NCBI RefSeq assembly: GCF_008123515.1
Contig: NZ_VSSR01000042.1
Span: 62,001 to 126,000, forward strand
DNA from: Bradyrhizobium cytisi
GTDB taxonomy: Bacteria > Pseudomonadota > Alphaproteobacteria > Rhizobiales > Xanthobacteraceae
Direction of reading: 5' to 3'
DNA: 64,000 bases
Shown: positions 1 to 8,127 of the stretch, in pieces
Position numbering within the stretch: position 1 is the first letter of the stretch
How the letters are laid out: each line of letters opens with the position of its first letter
Translations under genes and position numbers: made by a program
Notes under the pieces: generated by a model
Seen by the model: only the letters and a program-made list of their open reading frames with translations
What the model was told of the DNA's origin: nothing
The model's database searches: none

Positions 1-1511
1 AGAACGTCATTCGCTTCAATATCAGCGCCAACGACTCCTTGGCCGCCGCGCGTGGCGGCATCTCGATCGAGGCGCAGTCCAGCAACGTCAACACCGGCAA
101 TCTCGTCTACCACAACACGATTATCGGTAATTCGAACACGGTTGGCTCGTCAGCCCTCGCCTCTGTTACCGCAGGCGCAAGCCTCACCGGCACCATCGCC
201 AACAACATCATCGTCAGCACCCGCAGCAACTGCGGCGTCGTCAAGACGACCGGCTCTGTCACCGGACTCGGCACGCTAACCGGGAATGACTACTATGCTC
301 TTGGGACGTTCTCGATCAATTGGAACGGAACGAACTACACGACCTTTGCTGCGTGGCAGACCGCGACCGGACAAGAGAAGATTTCGGCGGCGAACGTTGG
401 CTTCAGCGCAAACCCCGAACTGTATCTTCTTCCTGGCTCCAATCTTAGCAGTGGTAACAAAGAGTTTGCTCGCATCACGAAGAATTCGACCCTCCTCAAT
501 GCCGGTGTAAATCTATCGACGCAATACGGCATCGATCCGGGTACGAGGGATTTCTTCGGTGGGTCCGTGTCTGCGGCAGGCGCCTACACGCCAGGATGCA
601 GTTGGGCTGGTTCTGCACTTTCGATCGTCATGTTCGCGACGCCGGGAGACTTCACGCAGACGATTCCGGCAGATATCGTTTCGCTCTATTCAGTTGAGGC
701 GATAGGCGGCGGCGCCGGCAATGCTGCCGCTCAAACGGGCGCCGGGGCTGGCGCCTACGCGCGGATCAATGCCACGACAACGCCGCTTGTCGCGGGCGTC
801 ACGCAGATCAGCGGCCATGTTGGCGCGGGCGGGGCGGGCGGCACTGCCAGCTCCGCAAACAACGGTGAAGCCAGTTGGTGGAATGCAACGTCGCTTTCTA
901 ACGCTCAGTCTCTCGGGTCTGCCGTTTGCTGCGCAGCTGATCTTGGTCTGACGACGGCCACGAGCACGGGCGGCGTCGGAGGCCGTGCGGCCAACAGTGT
1001 CGGTACCACGACATTCAACGGTGGCAGCGGTGGCAACAAGGGCGGGAACGCCAATGGCGGCGGCGGCGGTGCGGGTGGACCGTTCGGCGCGGGCGCCAGC
1101 GGCGGTATCGGCGGTAATGCTGGATTTGGCGGCGGTGGCGGCGGTGGTGCCGGTGGCGGCACGACGCCAGCCACACCAGTCACCGTCAATGGCGGCAATG
1201 GCGGCAATGGTCCGTACTCAAATGGCGGCGGTGTAGGCTCTGGCGCGACTGCGCCGGGTAATGCAGGTGCAATTGGGGGCGGCGGCGCTGGTGGTCTTGG
1301 TGCCGGAACAGCAGAACCGGGCGGAAATGGTGGCGCTGGTGTTGAGTGGGGGAGCAACGGCGGCGCAGGCGGCGGCTCCGGCGCTGGTGTGGGTATCACG
1401 ACCCAATCAATTGTTGCAGGTAACTATGGCGGCGGCGGCGGCGGTCGTAATGGCGGTCCCGGTGCGCAAGGCGCAGTGCGCTTCGCTTACAAGACGGCGG
1501 GGGTGGTGTAA
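1..1511 (+). CDS. Partial beta-helix protein with glycine-rich C-terminal domain (5' end outside window)
   Basis: The reading frame is open from the left edge (first full codon at position 3), so the start is not in the window; a TTG at 39 is only an internal codon. The first ~190 visible residues read like the last turns of a right-handed parallel beta-helix, with Asn-rich repeats (YHNTIIGN, IANNIIV) and a closing block with WQTATGQE and a GAYTPG end. The last ~290 residues are a glycine-rich domain of GGNGG/GGGGGAGG runs closing on VRFAYKT, as in glycine-rich C-terminal domains of phage tail and surface proteins. It is probably exported or surface-exposed. The exact function and any ligand are unknown. 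A surface-glycan acetyltransferase-like gene follows 45 bp downstream. Confidence 0.75.
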   Translation, partial: NVIRFNISANDSLAAARGGISIEAQSSNVNTGNLVYHNTIIGNSNTVGSSALASVTAGASLTGTIANNIIVSTRSNCGVVKTTGSVTGLGTLTGNDYYALGTFSINWNGTNYTTFAAWQTATGQEKISAANVGFSANPELYLLPGSNLSSGNKEFARITKNSTLLNAGVNLSTQYGIDPGTRDFFGGSVSAAGAYTPGCSWAGSALSIVMFATPGDFTQTIPADIVSLYSVEAIGGGAGNAAAQTGAGAGAYARINATTTPLVAGVTQISGHVGAGGAGGTASSANNGEASWWNATSLSNAQSLGSAVCCAADLGLTTATSTGGVGGRAANSVGTTTFNGGSGGNKGGNANGGGGGAGGPFGAGASGGIGGNAGFGGGGGGGAGGGTTPATPVTVNGGNGGNGPYSNGGGVGSGATAPGNAGAIGGGGAGGLGAGTAEPGGNGGAGVEWGSNGGAGGGSGAGVGITTQSIVAGNYGGGGGGRNGGPGAQGAVRFAYKTAGVV

Positions 1512-1556
1512 CGGCCACGGTTGCCAACCCATGCTCGATCGTGGCAATGATTTGTC

Positions 1557-2141
1557 ATGTTCGGAAACATCACGAAATTGTTCCGCGTCTTCAGAAGCCT
1601 CCCGGCGTTCGCCATCTATCGGATGTCGACGGCCAGGACGATCGTCGACGCGGATATTGCGCGTTGGCAGAAGGTCGGCGAAACCGACAAGCACGGCCTC
1701 GGGGCGGCCTTCTTTGCGCTGACAAAAAAAGAAGAGTTCCGTAGCGTTCTTTACTATCGCATGCCGGCGTGCCGAGCATTCGCCTGGCTGATGGGGCGCG
1801 GTGCGCCAGCGCTGTACCTCAACACGCCCAACATCGGTCCCGGCCTGTACCTCCAACATGGATTTGCGACCGTCGTGACCGCCAAATCGATCGGGAGGAA
1901 TTGCCTCATTAACCAGCAGGTGACGATCGGTTATCGCGGCTTCGACAAAGCGCCGCACATTGGAGACAATGTGAGCATCAGGGCCGGGGCAAAGATCTTG
2001 GGCGATGTCACGATAGGTGACAATTCGGTGATCGGAGCCGGCGCTGTCGTCATCAGGAGTGTGCCGCCTGACTGCGTTGTGGTAGGCAACCCCGCCGTTA
2101 TAGTGCGCCGGAATGGTGTGAAATGCCGAGAGGCATTGTAG
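1557..2141 (+). CDS. Hexapeptide-repeat (serine acetyltransferase-like) O-acetyltransferase
   Basis: A 194-residue protein whose C-terminal ~90 residues form a left-handed beta-helix of hexapeptide repeats (IGDNVSIRAGAKILGDVTIGDNSVIGAG), ending with VVVGNPAVIVRRNG. This matches the serine-acetyltransferase/CysE subfamily used on surface sugars as well as on serine. The N-terminal ~90 residues are a helical region (YYRMPACRAF) like that preceding the catalytic fold in polysaccharide-associated SAT homologues. The upstream beta-helix protein and downstream SGNH hydrolase favour acetylation of an extracellular glycan over cysteine biosynthesis. The acceptor cannot be told from sequence. The ATG at 1557 is the first good start after the preceding gene. 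Confidence 0.8.
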   Translation: MFGNITKLFRVFRSLPAFAIYRMSTARTIVDADIARWQKVGETDKHGLGAAFFALTKKEEFRSVLYYRMPACRAFAWLMGRGAPALYLNTPNIGPGLYLQHGFATVVTAKSIGRNCLINQQVTIGYRGFDKAPHIGDNVSIRAGAKILGDVTIGDNSVIGAGAVVIRSVPPDCVVVGNPAVIVRRNGVKCREAL

Positions 2142-2218
2142 CGCGCTCCTCTCGCGGCGCCTGAAGAAGCGGACACTGTGGGAACGTCTGATAGCAGTGC
2201 AACTCCCGATGATATTGA

Positions 2219-2911
2219 ATGAGATACGCCCGCGTAATATCGATCATCCTGTGGCTTTTTCCCTCGATTGCTTGTGCCGCCGAACTTCTTGTGCCGCCCG
2301 GCTCGATTGTGGCTTTCGAAGGCGATAGCCTAACCTACGGTATCGATTTCTCCGAAACTCACGGAAAGCCACGAATAAATGGGTCCGTACAACCTCGGAG
2401 CCTTGTTCCATTTCCTGAAGAGGTAGCAAGGCTGCTTTCCGGCCGTGTCGAAATTCTAAACCGCGGCTACCCTGGTGACCGTAGCGTTGATGGGATTAAG
2501 AGATGGGCCGAGGTGCCCCCCGCATCGATCGTCTTCATCATGTATGGCACCAATGATTTTGGGAACTTTGGTCACCGAGCGGAAGGAAGTATCGATCCGC
2601 ATTCGTTCAAAGCAAACCTGCGTGAACTGGTGCTCCGACGCAAAAAAGCTGGGTCCCAAATCGTTTTGTTGACGCCACCGCCTTTGGAGGACCGAGATCT
2701 CGACATAGGGTTGGAAGATTATCGGCGTATCGTCAGGGAAGTGGCGAAACAAGAGAATACGCGAATTGTTGAGACCGCGGGTCTGATCAAGGACGTTCCG
2801 TCCAAGTGGACAGACAGCACGCATCTAAGCGCAGCGTCAAATCGAGCTTTGGCAGCGGGGCTGGCTGCGATGATTGAGATCAGCGGTCAAGGCGCAAGCA
2901 ACTCACAATAA
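2219..2911 (+). CDS. Secreted SGNH/GDSL-family hydrolase
   Basis: A 230-residue protein with a classical signal peptide (hydrophobic core IISIILWLFPSIACA, cleavage near residue 21). SGNH blocks are clear: block I GDSLTYG (nucleophile Ser ~38), block III GTNDF, and the C-terminal catalytic pair in DSTHLS near residue 200. Family members hydrolyse ester bonds, often acetyl esters of glycans, in the periplasm. A hexapeptide acetyltransferase lies just upstream and an acyltransferase-3 gene nearby, so an acetyl-glycan esterase role is a reasonable inference. Its codon use and AT-richer composition match the rest of the putative element rather than the core genes to the right. Confidence 0.85.
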   Translation: MRYARVISIILWLFPSIACAAELLVPPGSIVAFEGDSLTYGIDFSETHGKPRINGSVQPRSLVPFPEEVARLLSGRVEILNRGYPGDRSVDGIKRWAEVPPASIVFIMYGTNDFGNFGHRAEGSIDPHSFKANLRELVLRRKKAGSQIVLLTPPPLEDRDLDIGLEDYRRIVREVAKQENTRIVETAGLIKDVPSKWTDSTHLSAASNRALAAGLAAMIEISGQGASNSQ

Positions 2912-2946
2912 GTCGGTAGTGCGTACCCAGCGCGGGCGGTGACCAT

Positions 2947-3837
2947 TTAACCCTGCTCGCCGTGTCTCACGAGTACAGTGGTGACGTCTAGCGACAGCGA
3001 ATAGACTAGCTTCCTCAAAGCCAGAAATTCATTCGCGAAGAACGCTATTTCTGCTGAAGTGTAGGCATAGATCGGTCTGAGGTGAGGCGCCGCGTGGGGT
3101 GGCAAATCTTCTCGAAATTTTTGCTTTTTTGTTGCATGGGTTGGCGGCAGTAGTGCAAGGCCGCGTATATAACCCAACGGGCTCGTGTAGGGACCAACGA
3201 TCGCGTGGGCAATATCGTTTCGACGATCAGAAAACCTCTCCACGAGGTCGTTCAGCCGGCGAAACTCTTCCCGCTGTCTGGGCGTATCTGCAGTCGGTTC
3301 GCTCTCGAGAAAGAATGCATCGGCCGCGGCCTTCACCATGCCGGCTCTCGCGCGAAATCCCGTGATTGATCCGTAAGCCCTCATGGGGGGCAGGAAGTAC
3401 CAGGAAGGGCTCAGGAAGGCCCCGAACAGCGAAGCGTAAGCACTTTCCAAAGTCTCCCATGCACTGAGCGCTCGTCCAACGCTTTCATACAATGCCCGTT
3501 CGGACCAGTCGCCCTTTTCCGGGAGGGGTGGACGCACGTGCGGCTGGCCGGTCGGCTGGTAAACTCGAGGTTTTCGGTCTTCGATGGTGATGGAAGACTC
3601 GACGATTTCGATTTCCGATGGCCCGAGCTCCGTCACAGGATCATGGATCAAAACGAGGCACCTAGGCAGGGCACTCATCAAATGCATCACTTCATCGGTT
3701 GTCGGACCATCGAGGGCCTCAATACCGGTGATGTACCGATCGTCACTCACTTGTCTCGGATTGGCATTCGGAACCAGTTCTCGAAGCTTGTCGGCTTGCA
3801 CTTTGGAAAGCAGCAGAACTTCTCTCTCGATCGTCAT
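2947..3837 (-). CDS. Unknown protein with a HEPN-like RN-x3-H motif
   Basis: The frame is open from 3942, but the ATG at 3837 has an AAGGA about 11 nt upstream and opens a 296-residue protein beginning MTIEREVLLLSK, so it is preferred. No close family was recognised. The C-terminal half is helical and contains SDRRNDIAHAIVGPY, i.e. R-N-x3-H, the signature of HEPN nucleases and HEPN-like helical bundles, with a preceding helix (ALSAWETLESAYASLFGAF) that fits such a bundle. There is no signal peptide or membrane segment. The gene stands alone and convergent to the SGNH gene. The HEPN assignment rests on one short motif and is tentative. Confidence 0.6.
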   Translation of the reverse strand: MTIEREVLLLSKVQADKLRELVPNANPRQVSDDRYITGIEALDGPTTDEVMHLMSALPRCLVLIHDPVTELGPSEIEIVESSITIEDRKPRVYQPTGQPHVRPPLPEKGDWSERALYESVGRALSAWETLESAYASLFGAFLSPSWYFLPPMRAYGSITGFRARAGMVKAAADAFFLESEPTADTPRQREEFRRLNDLVERFSDRRNDIAHAIVGPYTSPLGYIRGLALLPPTHATKKQKFREDLPPHAAPHLRPIYAYTSAEIAFFANEFLALRKLVYSLSLDVTTVLVRHGEQG

Positions 3838-4239
3838 TCTTGCAAAAGTCCTTGGGTTTCGGAACGGTCCATCGCAAGCTAGGCTACTAGCCAGTGAGCT
3901 GCCCGTCCAATCGTTCCCGAGACTTGCATCCGCTCCGTTCAAACCCGGCCACTCCGTCTGGGGGGCTGTTTACTCCCTTCAAGCCTGCCGCCGGCAGCAA
4001 GCCGAAGCGACCTGCAGGCGGCAACGGGCTTAACGCGGCACCTCTGCGTCGCGGGTGGCCGCAACTGCATTCGCGCGGTCTGTCGCCTGCCCCTCGTGTG
4101 ATCGGAGCATTGCTTTGAATTGCTCCCTTATGTCCGCGCCTGGCTGCGCGAGACATTCGCCGCCTTCACCGGCGCCGGCATCCAAGAGCTGATCGAGCAG
4201 AGCAGGGCGTAGGGAACGTTTGTTGCTGGTTGTGAGCGC
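3838..4239. other. Gap of ~400 bp with a possible 3' gene remnant
   Basis: No complete gene is seen between the unknown protein and the acyltransferase. On the plus strand 4102-4212 is an open stretch ending in TAG that reads LPYVRAWLRETFAAFTGAG and then IQELIEQSRA. It has the composition of a real protein C-terminus but no start, so it may be the tail of a deleted gene. The rest is unremarkable GC-rich sequence. This fits scarring inside a decaying element. Confidence 0.35.
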
Positions 4240-5397
4240 TTACGTCTCCGAGCCTTCTCTCGCGAGCGTGTGAAAAGACCGGATCAAACGCTTGTAGCGT
4301 AGCATCGGTTTCTCGATGACCCACCAAGACACGTAACCGAGCGCGCACGCGAGGGGCAGCGACAGCGCGAACACGACAAGCGGGGTGGGGCCGACGAACG
4401 ATCGGACGACTTGTTCGACCGGCCAGCCGTAGAGGTAGACTCCATAGGAGATGTCACCCAGCCTGTGAAGGTCTGGAAGGCGGATCGCGTGCGTGGTCGC
4501 GAGCAACAACACTAGCGGCGCGCCCGCAAGCGGGAAGATTTGCAGCAGCATCTCCTCGTAAGCCGCAATGAGGAGCACGACAGTCGCTAACATCACCACA
4601 GCGACGAGAATTGCTGGTCGTTGCGTCTGGAGCGAAATGAGATAGCAGGCAGCGCCGGCAAAGAACGCCGGCGCCACGAACAGGAAATCAGCCAATCTTG
4701 ACGGATAAAACCCGAGAGCATTCACAAGACACATGGCGAGGGAAATTCCGCCGACGGTCCACACGTTGAACATACGGGCTATTTTCAGGAGGGCGAGCGC
4801 GACGTAACAGCAGACTTCGTAAGAGATCGTCCACAGTGAACCGTTGATCAGACTTCCGAGCCAGCCTGTCGGCTCGCCATAGAACGTCACCGCCTCAATT
4901 TCGTGAGTGCGACCAGGCCAAAACAGGTTGCCCAGCACGTACTTGACCGCTTGCTTGATGTCGTGAATTGACGTCAAGAAGTGCAGCGGGCCGTCGTCGT
5001 GATAGAGTGGGCCCACGATGAAGGCCGATAGCACAAGACAGACCAGCAAGGCTGGGTAAATTCGCAAAATGCGGCGCCACAGGTAATTGATCGTCGATGG
5101 TGCAGTTAGGAGGCTCTGCGAGACCAGAAAGCCACTAACAATAAAGAAGACGAAGACGCCGAATATTCCAAGAATATGTCCCTCGCCTAGCAGCCGTACG
5201 AACGGCTCGCGCGCTTCGCTGCCGTCGCCGATCAGGAAGGCGTGCGAGAAGATCACAGAGCTCGCCGCCGCAAGCCGGATGAAATTGAAATGGGGGTAGG
5301 TGGTGCGCTCGGCGGACAATGGACTGCGTCTTGATCCCAAAAAATGCAGGCTGCTGTCGCTCGCAACAGTTGTCAAGGCAGGAGACGTTCGCTTCAT
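4240..5397 (-). CDS. Acyltransferase 3 family membrane protein (OafA/YrhL-like)
   Basis: From the ATG at 5397 this is a 385-residue multi-pass protein. The family opening is present (TTYPHFNFIRLAAASSVIFSHAF, with the conserved His), then RRILRIYPALLVC, and about ten hydrophobic segments. The C-terminal part has YGVYLYGWPVEQ and WWVIEKP, both typical of acyltransferase 3. These enzymes move acetyl or other acyl groups across the inner membrane onto surface polysaccharides. The frame could extend to a TTG at 5481, but the extra residues are not family-like. A short ORF overlaps its start by the 4 bp ATGA, suggesting translational coupling. Confidence 0.88.
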   Translation of the reverse strand: MKRTSPALTTVASDSSLHFLGSRRSPLSAERTTYPHFNFIRLAAASSVIFSHAFLIGDGSEAREPFVRLLGEGHILGIFGVFVFFIVSGFLVSQSLLTAPSTINYLWRRILRIYPALLVCLVLSAFIVGPLYHDDGPLHFLTSIHDIKQAVKYVLGNLFWPGRTHEIEAVTFYGEPTGWLGSLINGSLWTISYEVCCYVALALLKIARMFNVWTVGGISLAMCLVNALGFYPSRLADFLFVAPAFFAGAACYLISLQTQRPAILVAVVMLATVVLLIAAYEEMLLQIFPLAGAPLVLLLATTHAIRLPDLHRLGDISYGVYLYGWPVEQVVRSFVGPTPLVVFALSLPLACALGYVSWWVIEKPMLRYKRLIRSFHTLAREGSET

Positions 5398-5573
5398 TGA
5401 GTCTGGGCGCTCTGTTGCCTCCGCTCGTAGGTTGGCGATAACAAGAGCGAACCCTGTCTGGTCCAGATTGTGTCGAAGCAACGGGCGGCCGCTCCGTTTG
5501 GGCCGCCGGACGCGCTAGATTGGAGAATGGACGATTGCACGTCGTCCAAACTGCGGTAGCGAGTGATCTGCAT
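5394..5573 (-). CDS. Possible 59-residue ORF coupled to the acyltransferase gene
   Basis: An ATG at 5573 opens a 59-codon frame (MQITRYRSLDDVQSSILQ...) whose TGA overlaps the acyltransferase ATG in the sequence ATGA. The arrangement is typical of translational coupling, but the product resembles nothing I recognise. The short length and position just downstream of a wrecked PrimPol gene mean it could be chance or a gene fragment. Confidence 0.3.
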   Translation of the reverse strand: MQITRYRSLDDVQSSILQSSASGGPNGAAARCFDTIWTRQGSLLLSPTYERRQQSAQTQ

Positions 5574-5616
5574 GGTCGGTGCTCGCTTTCGCAGTCATCT
5601 GCCAACCTAACTAGTC

Positions 5617-6637
5617 GCGAGTCCTCTAGGCTTCGCTTCTCCGGCGACTTCAGGGCGGGATAGGCGCGATAAATGTCCCGGCTCGAGATGGCAGGCAGCC
5701 CGCGCGCCAGCACGTAGCCGGCGATCCAGAGGGCGTGCTCGTCCATCGTCGATGCGCCCAGGTCCTTCAAGTAGAACGTCAACGCGTGCGAATAGACAAA
5801 CTCTGTCAGATACCGGCGCGCCCGCGCCGCGGTGTCGCGGCCGATCATGGCGGGAATGGTGCCCCCAAAGCCGCCAGCTGCCCCGTGGTGCTCGATGAAG
5901 TGGAAAACGAGGGAAAGCCTGCCGAACTCGTTGGGCATCTTGTCGAGCCACTGGCGCAGCGTGGGGGACGCATCAGGCCGGGCGATCTCTTTGGCCTTGA
6001 ACGCTTCGACGGCGTGCAATTCCGCATCCGCCTCCGGTGAGAAGCGAAACAGCGTGCCGTTGGCCGCGTCTGCGATCGCATTGGCAGCGTTCGCCAGGCG
6101 CTTGCCGGTTACGGTATCGGGGGCGATGTCGGCGCCGTTTCCGGAGCGATGAATGGTGATGGGCGTGAACCGCTGCAGCAGCTCGACGCCGCACAAATCC
6201 ATCAGCCAGGAGGGCGCCGGCGACAGCGATCTGTTATTGTGGAAGCTATAAGGGGAGACGCCGTCGATGGTGGACCCGGGCCCGATCAGCACGTCGTCAA
6301 CCGACGACAATATGCTCATGCGATCGCACAGAAAGTCCGGCCGGCCTTGCACTGACGCGCCAACTGGCAGCTCGAACATGACGTAGCTGCCGACGAGCTC
6401 TCCCACGAGCACGAGGCTGCCGGTCCGCCCACCATGCTGCTGGAATAGTGTGCCGAGCGTGTCGCGGAACACCTCGTCAGTGCATCGAGGATCAATCCGA
6501 ATTGCGAGCAAATTGTCGGTGGCGATTCCGATGTTAGCGTCTGGCCAGAGGGCCCACCATTCTCGTATCTGCTTTTCGTCAGTAGTAGCCGCAGTGTCGG
6601 CCTCGGGAAAAGCAGGTTCGTCGGTGTTAGCTGCCAA
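5617..6637 (-). pseudogene. Remnant of a PrimPol-DUF3987 replication protein (internally deleted)
   Basis: Residues ~20-150 of this frame match the archaeo-eukaryotic primase-like (bifunctional primase/polymerase) domain of phage and plasmid proteins: IREWWALWPDANIGIAT, then GPGSTIDGVSPYSF and LSPAPSWLMDL. Residues ~195-335 match the C-terminal part of DUF3987 (GTLFRFSPEADAE, RQWLDKMPNEFGRLSL). The several-hundred-residue ATPase core that normally lies between them is missing, the PrimPol N-terminus is cut at ~6637, and the end is replaced by unrelated sequence near 5617; the frame then runs on over the acyltransferase gene by accident. The protein is almost certainly non-functional. It marks a former phage, plasmid or integrative element. 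Confidence 0.75.
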
Positions 6638-7140
6638 CGGATAACCTTTTCGAATCGGCTCGCGAAGACCGGCTTGTCGTTCACGCCCTTCGTATATTTG
6701 CCGCTCAGCTTGAGCGCTTGCCGGATCAGGTCGACCGCCGCCGGCGACAAGGGCACCGTGTGCTCGGTCTTCTTGTTCTTCGTCCGAAGCCTGGGGATGA
6801 TCCAGTGGGGAGTAGGGCCGTCGAGGTCGTGGAGTTCTGACAGCATCATCCCTGCCACCTCGCCGGGGCGCTGAGCAGTCAGAAGGACGCCTTTGAGTGC
6901 CAGTCGGACGGTTTCGGTCGCCTCCACCTCGGAGTCGCCGAGTGCGACGAGGAGGATCCGGCGCATCCGGCCGCTAAGCTTATAGGCAAACGTCCAGGTT
7001 TTGATGCCGGCGGGTGTGCAGCGGATGGATAGCCCCCGGCACCTGGCATCTCCGATCTCAATACGCCCGTCGGGCGCCTTAAGCGCCTTCACGAAGCGGT
7101 CCGTCAGCGCCTGGCGGGAAACCCTGGGAAACTTTTGCAT
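6630..7140 (-). pseudogene. Truncated, internally deleted tyrosine integrase
   Basis: The ATG at 7140 opens an integrase of the DUF4102/P4 type: LTDRFVKALKAPDG..., CRGLSIRCTPAGIKTWTFAYK. After ALGD the frame jumps directly to TVRLALKGVLLTAQRPGEV, so the whole core-binding domain of roughly 100 residues is missing in frame. The catalytic Arg of QRPGEV is present, but sequence homology stops at FEKVIRW near 6630, before the HxxR and Tyr boxes; beyond this the frame overlaps the PrimPol remnant. The enzyme must be inactive. It starts 132 bp from a tRNA 3' fragment at 7272-7310, the usual place for an integrase next to its attachment site. Confidence 0.85.
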
Positions 7141-7271
7141 CGGATACCAAGATATCCGACGGGATGTTCCGATACAAGGCGAGACGCCAAAACTCTTTGT
7201 AGTGCAAGCACTTCTGAGAAGTATTGAGACTTACTGAGCATCCGCGAGAAACCGAATTTGCATCACTGGGA

Positions 7272-7310
7272 GACTAGGGGTCGGAGGTTCAAATCCTCTC
7301 GCTCCGACCA
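7272..7310 (+). other. tRNA 3'-end fragment, probable attachment site (tRNA-Pro-like)
   Basis: The stretch contains a full T-arm (stem GGAGG/CCTCT at 7283-7287 and 7295-7299 around loop TTCAAAT), the acceptor 3' strand CGCTCCG, discriminator A and encoded CCA, followed by seven T. A matching 5' acceptor strand (CGGAGCG) is absent from the preceding 100 bp, so this is only a 3' fragment. The sequence GGGGTCGGAGGTTC is typical of alphaproteobacterial tRNA-Pro. Such fragments are the att repeats left by integrases that insert into tRNA 3' ends. With a plus-strand tRNA the fragment lies at the right border of the element, so the intact tRNA should lie to the left. Confidence 0.75.
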
Positions 7311-7385
7311 TTTTTTTAAATCGTCTTTCGGGCGGATCGGCCGTCGGCGTGGAACTGGTCCCGCCCCGCGTCCGCTTGATCTCTG

Positions 7386-8006
7386 TCACCTCAAAAACCC
7401 CACCACCATCCGTGTCGTCTCGTCCACCAGCGTCCGCACCATCTTGTCCGACAGCATCGCGGCCTGGTTCAGCACCGTGTTGTGCGCGATCGCTTCGATT
7501 GTGCTGACGCAGATGAAGGTTGCGACATCGAGGTCGATCTTGCGGATTTCCTTGCGGTGGCCGTCGAAATAGGCGCGGACGAGAGTGTGGATCTCGCGGT
7601 TGAAGGCTTCGACGTCGAGCTTTCCGGCGCGCGGGATCTGCTCGGCGAGGACGCGATGCAGTTCGGGGTTGATGCGGTGCGCCTCGATCGCGACGGTGAC
7701 GAGGCGGCGCACGGCTTTGTCGAGCGGCATGTCGGTGATTTCGATCAGCGCTGAACGGACGATGCCCATGATCTCCTCGTTGTGACGATTGATCACGGCG
7801 GCGACGAGCGCCTCCTTGCTCGGGAAATACTGATAGAGCGAGCCGACACTGACGCCGGCGATTTCGGCGATCCGGTTGGTGCTCGTCTTCTCAAAGCCTT
7901 CGCGGACCAGAATGCGAGCAGTTGCCTCGACGAGCGCGTCGACGGTGGCGCGGGATCGCTCCTGCAAGGCATTTTTCCGGGGTTTTGTCGGAGGTTTGCG
8001 CGCCAT
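7386..8006 (-). CDS. TetR family transcriptional regulator
   Basis: A 206-residue protein from ATG 8006 (MARKPPTKPRKN); the longer frame to 8366 would run into the divergent gene and is rejected. The N-terminal TetR helix-turn-helix is clear: ATVDALVEATARILVREGFEKTS as lead helix, then IAEIAGVSVGSLYQYFPSKEALV around residues 20-65. The C-terminal ~140 residues form the ligand-binding, dimerising bundle. It is divergent from an esterase/lipase gene starting at 8128, and two palindromes built on GAATGC/GCATTC lie between them, so it probably represses itself and the esterase. The ligand is unknown. Confidence 0.92.
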   Translation of the reverse strand: MARKPPTKPRKNALQERSRATVDALVEATARILVREGFEKTSTNRIAEIAGVSVGSLYQYFPSKEALVAAVINRHNEEIMGIVRSALIEITDMPLDKAVRRLVTVAIEAHRINPELHRVLAEQIPRAGKLDVEAFNREIHTLVRAYFDGHRKEIRKIDLDVATFICVSTIEAIAHNTVLNQAAMLSDKMVRTLVDETTRMVVGFLR

Positions 8007-8012
8007 GATCCT

Positions 8013-8055
8013 GCATTCCGAATGCGAGTAGGAAAAGCGAGTGAATGCTCGCATT
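8013..8055. promoter_or_regulatory. Paired palindromes, likely TetR operators
   Basis: Site A is GCATTC-C-GAATGC at 8013-8025. Site B is TGAATGC-TC-GCATTAT at 8043-8057, a near-perfect palindrome of the same half-site. AATGCGAG (8021-8028) is also repeated inverted as CTCGCATT (8048-8055). Two copies of one half-site between a TetR gene and its divergent neighbour are what an auto-regulated operator should look like. Confidence 0.55.
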
Positions 8056-8127
8056 ATAGGCGAGATCGGTCGCCGATGAATAGAGTCAAGTTGGTGCCGG
8101 CCAAGCGCGGCAGGTGAGGGTAGGAGC

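Larger units (their letters stand above)
1..7310. mobile_element. Right part of a decayed tRNA-targeted integrative element
   Basis: Evidence for an element: an att-like tRNA 3' fragment at its right end, an adjacent wrecked integrase and PrimPol protein, composition less GC-rich than the flanking core, and cargo typical of islands (surface-glycan modification genes, an unknown HEPN-like gene). The left border is outside the window, so the full extent is unknown and some of the cargo could belong to an older insertion. Confidence 0.5.

Noticed and set aside
905..1399. Proline-rich 164-residue frame on the minus strand
   Set aside because: It is the antisense of the GGC/GGT glycine repeats of the first gene; composition is an artefact of the repeat.
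7230..7310. Complete tRNA gene at the att site
   Set aside because: The 3' half is perfect, but no 5' acceptor strand or D-arm exists upstream, so it is a fragment only.
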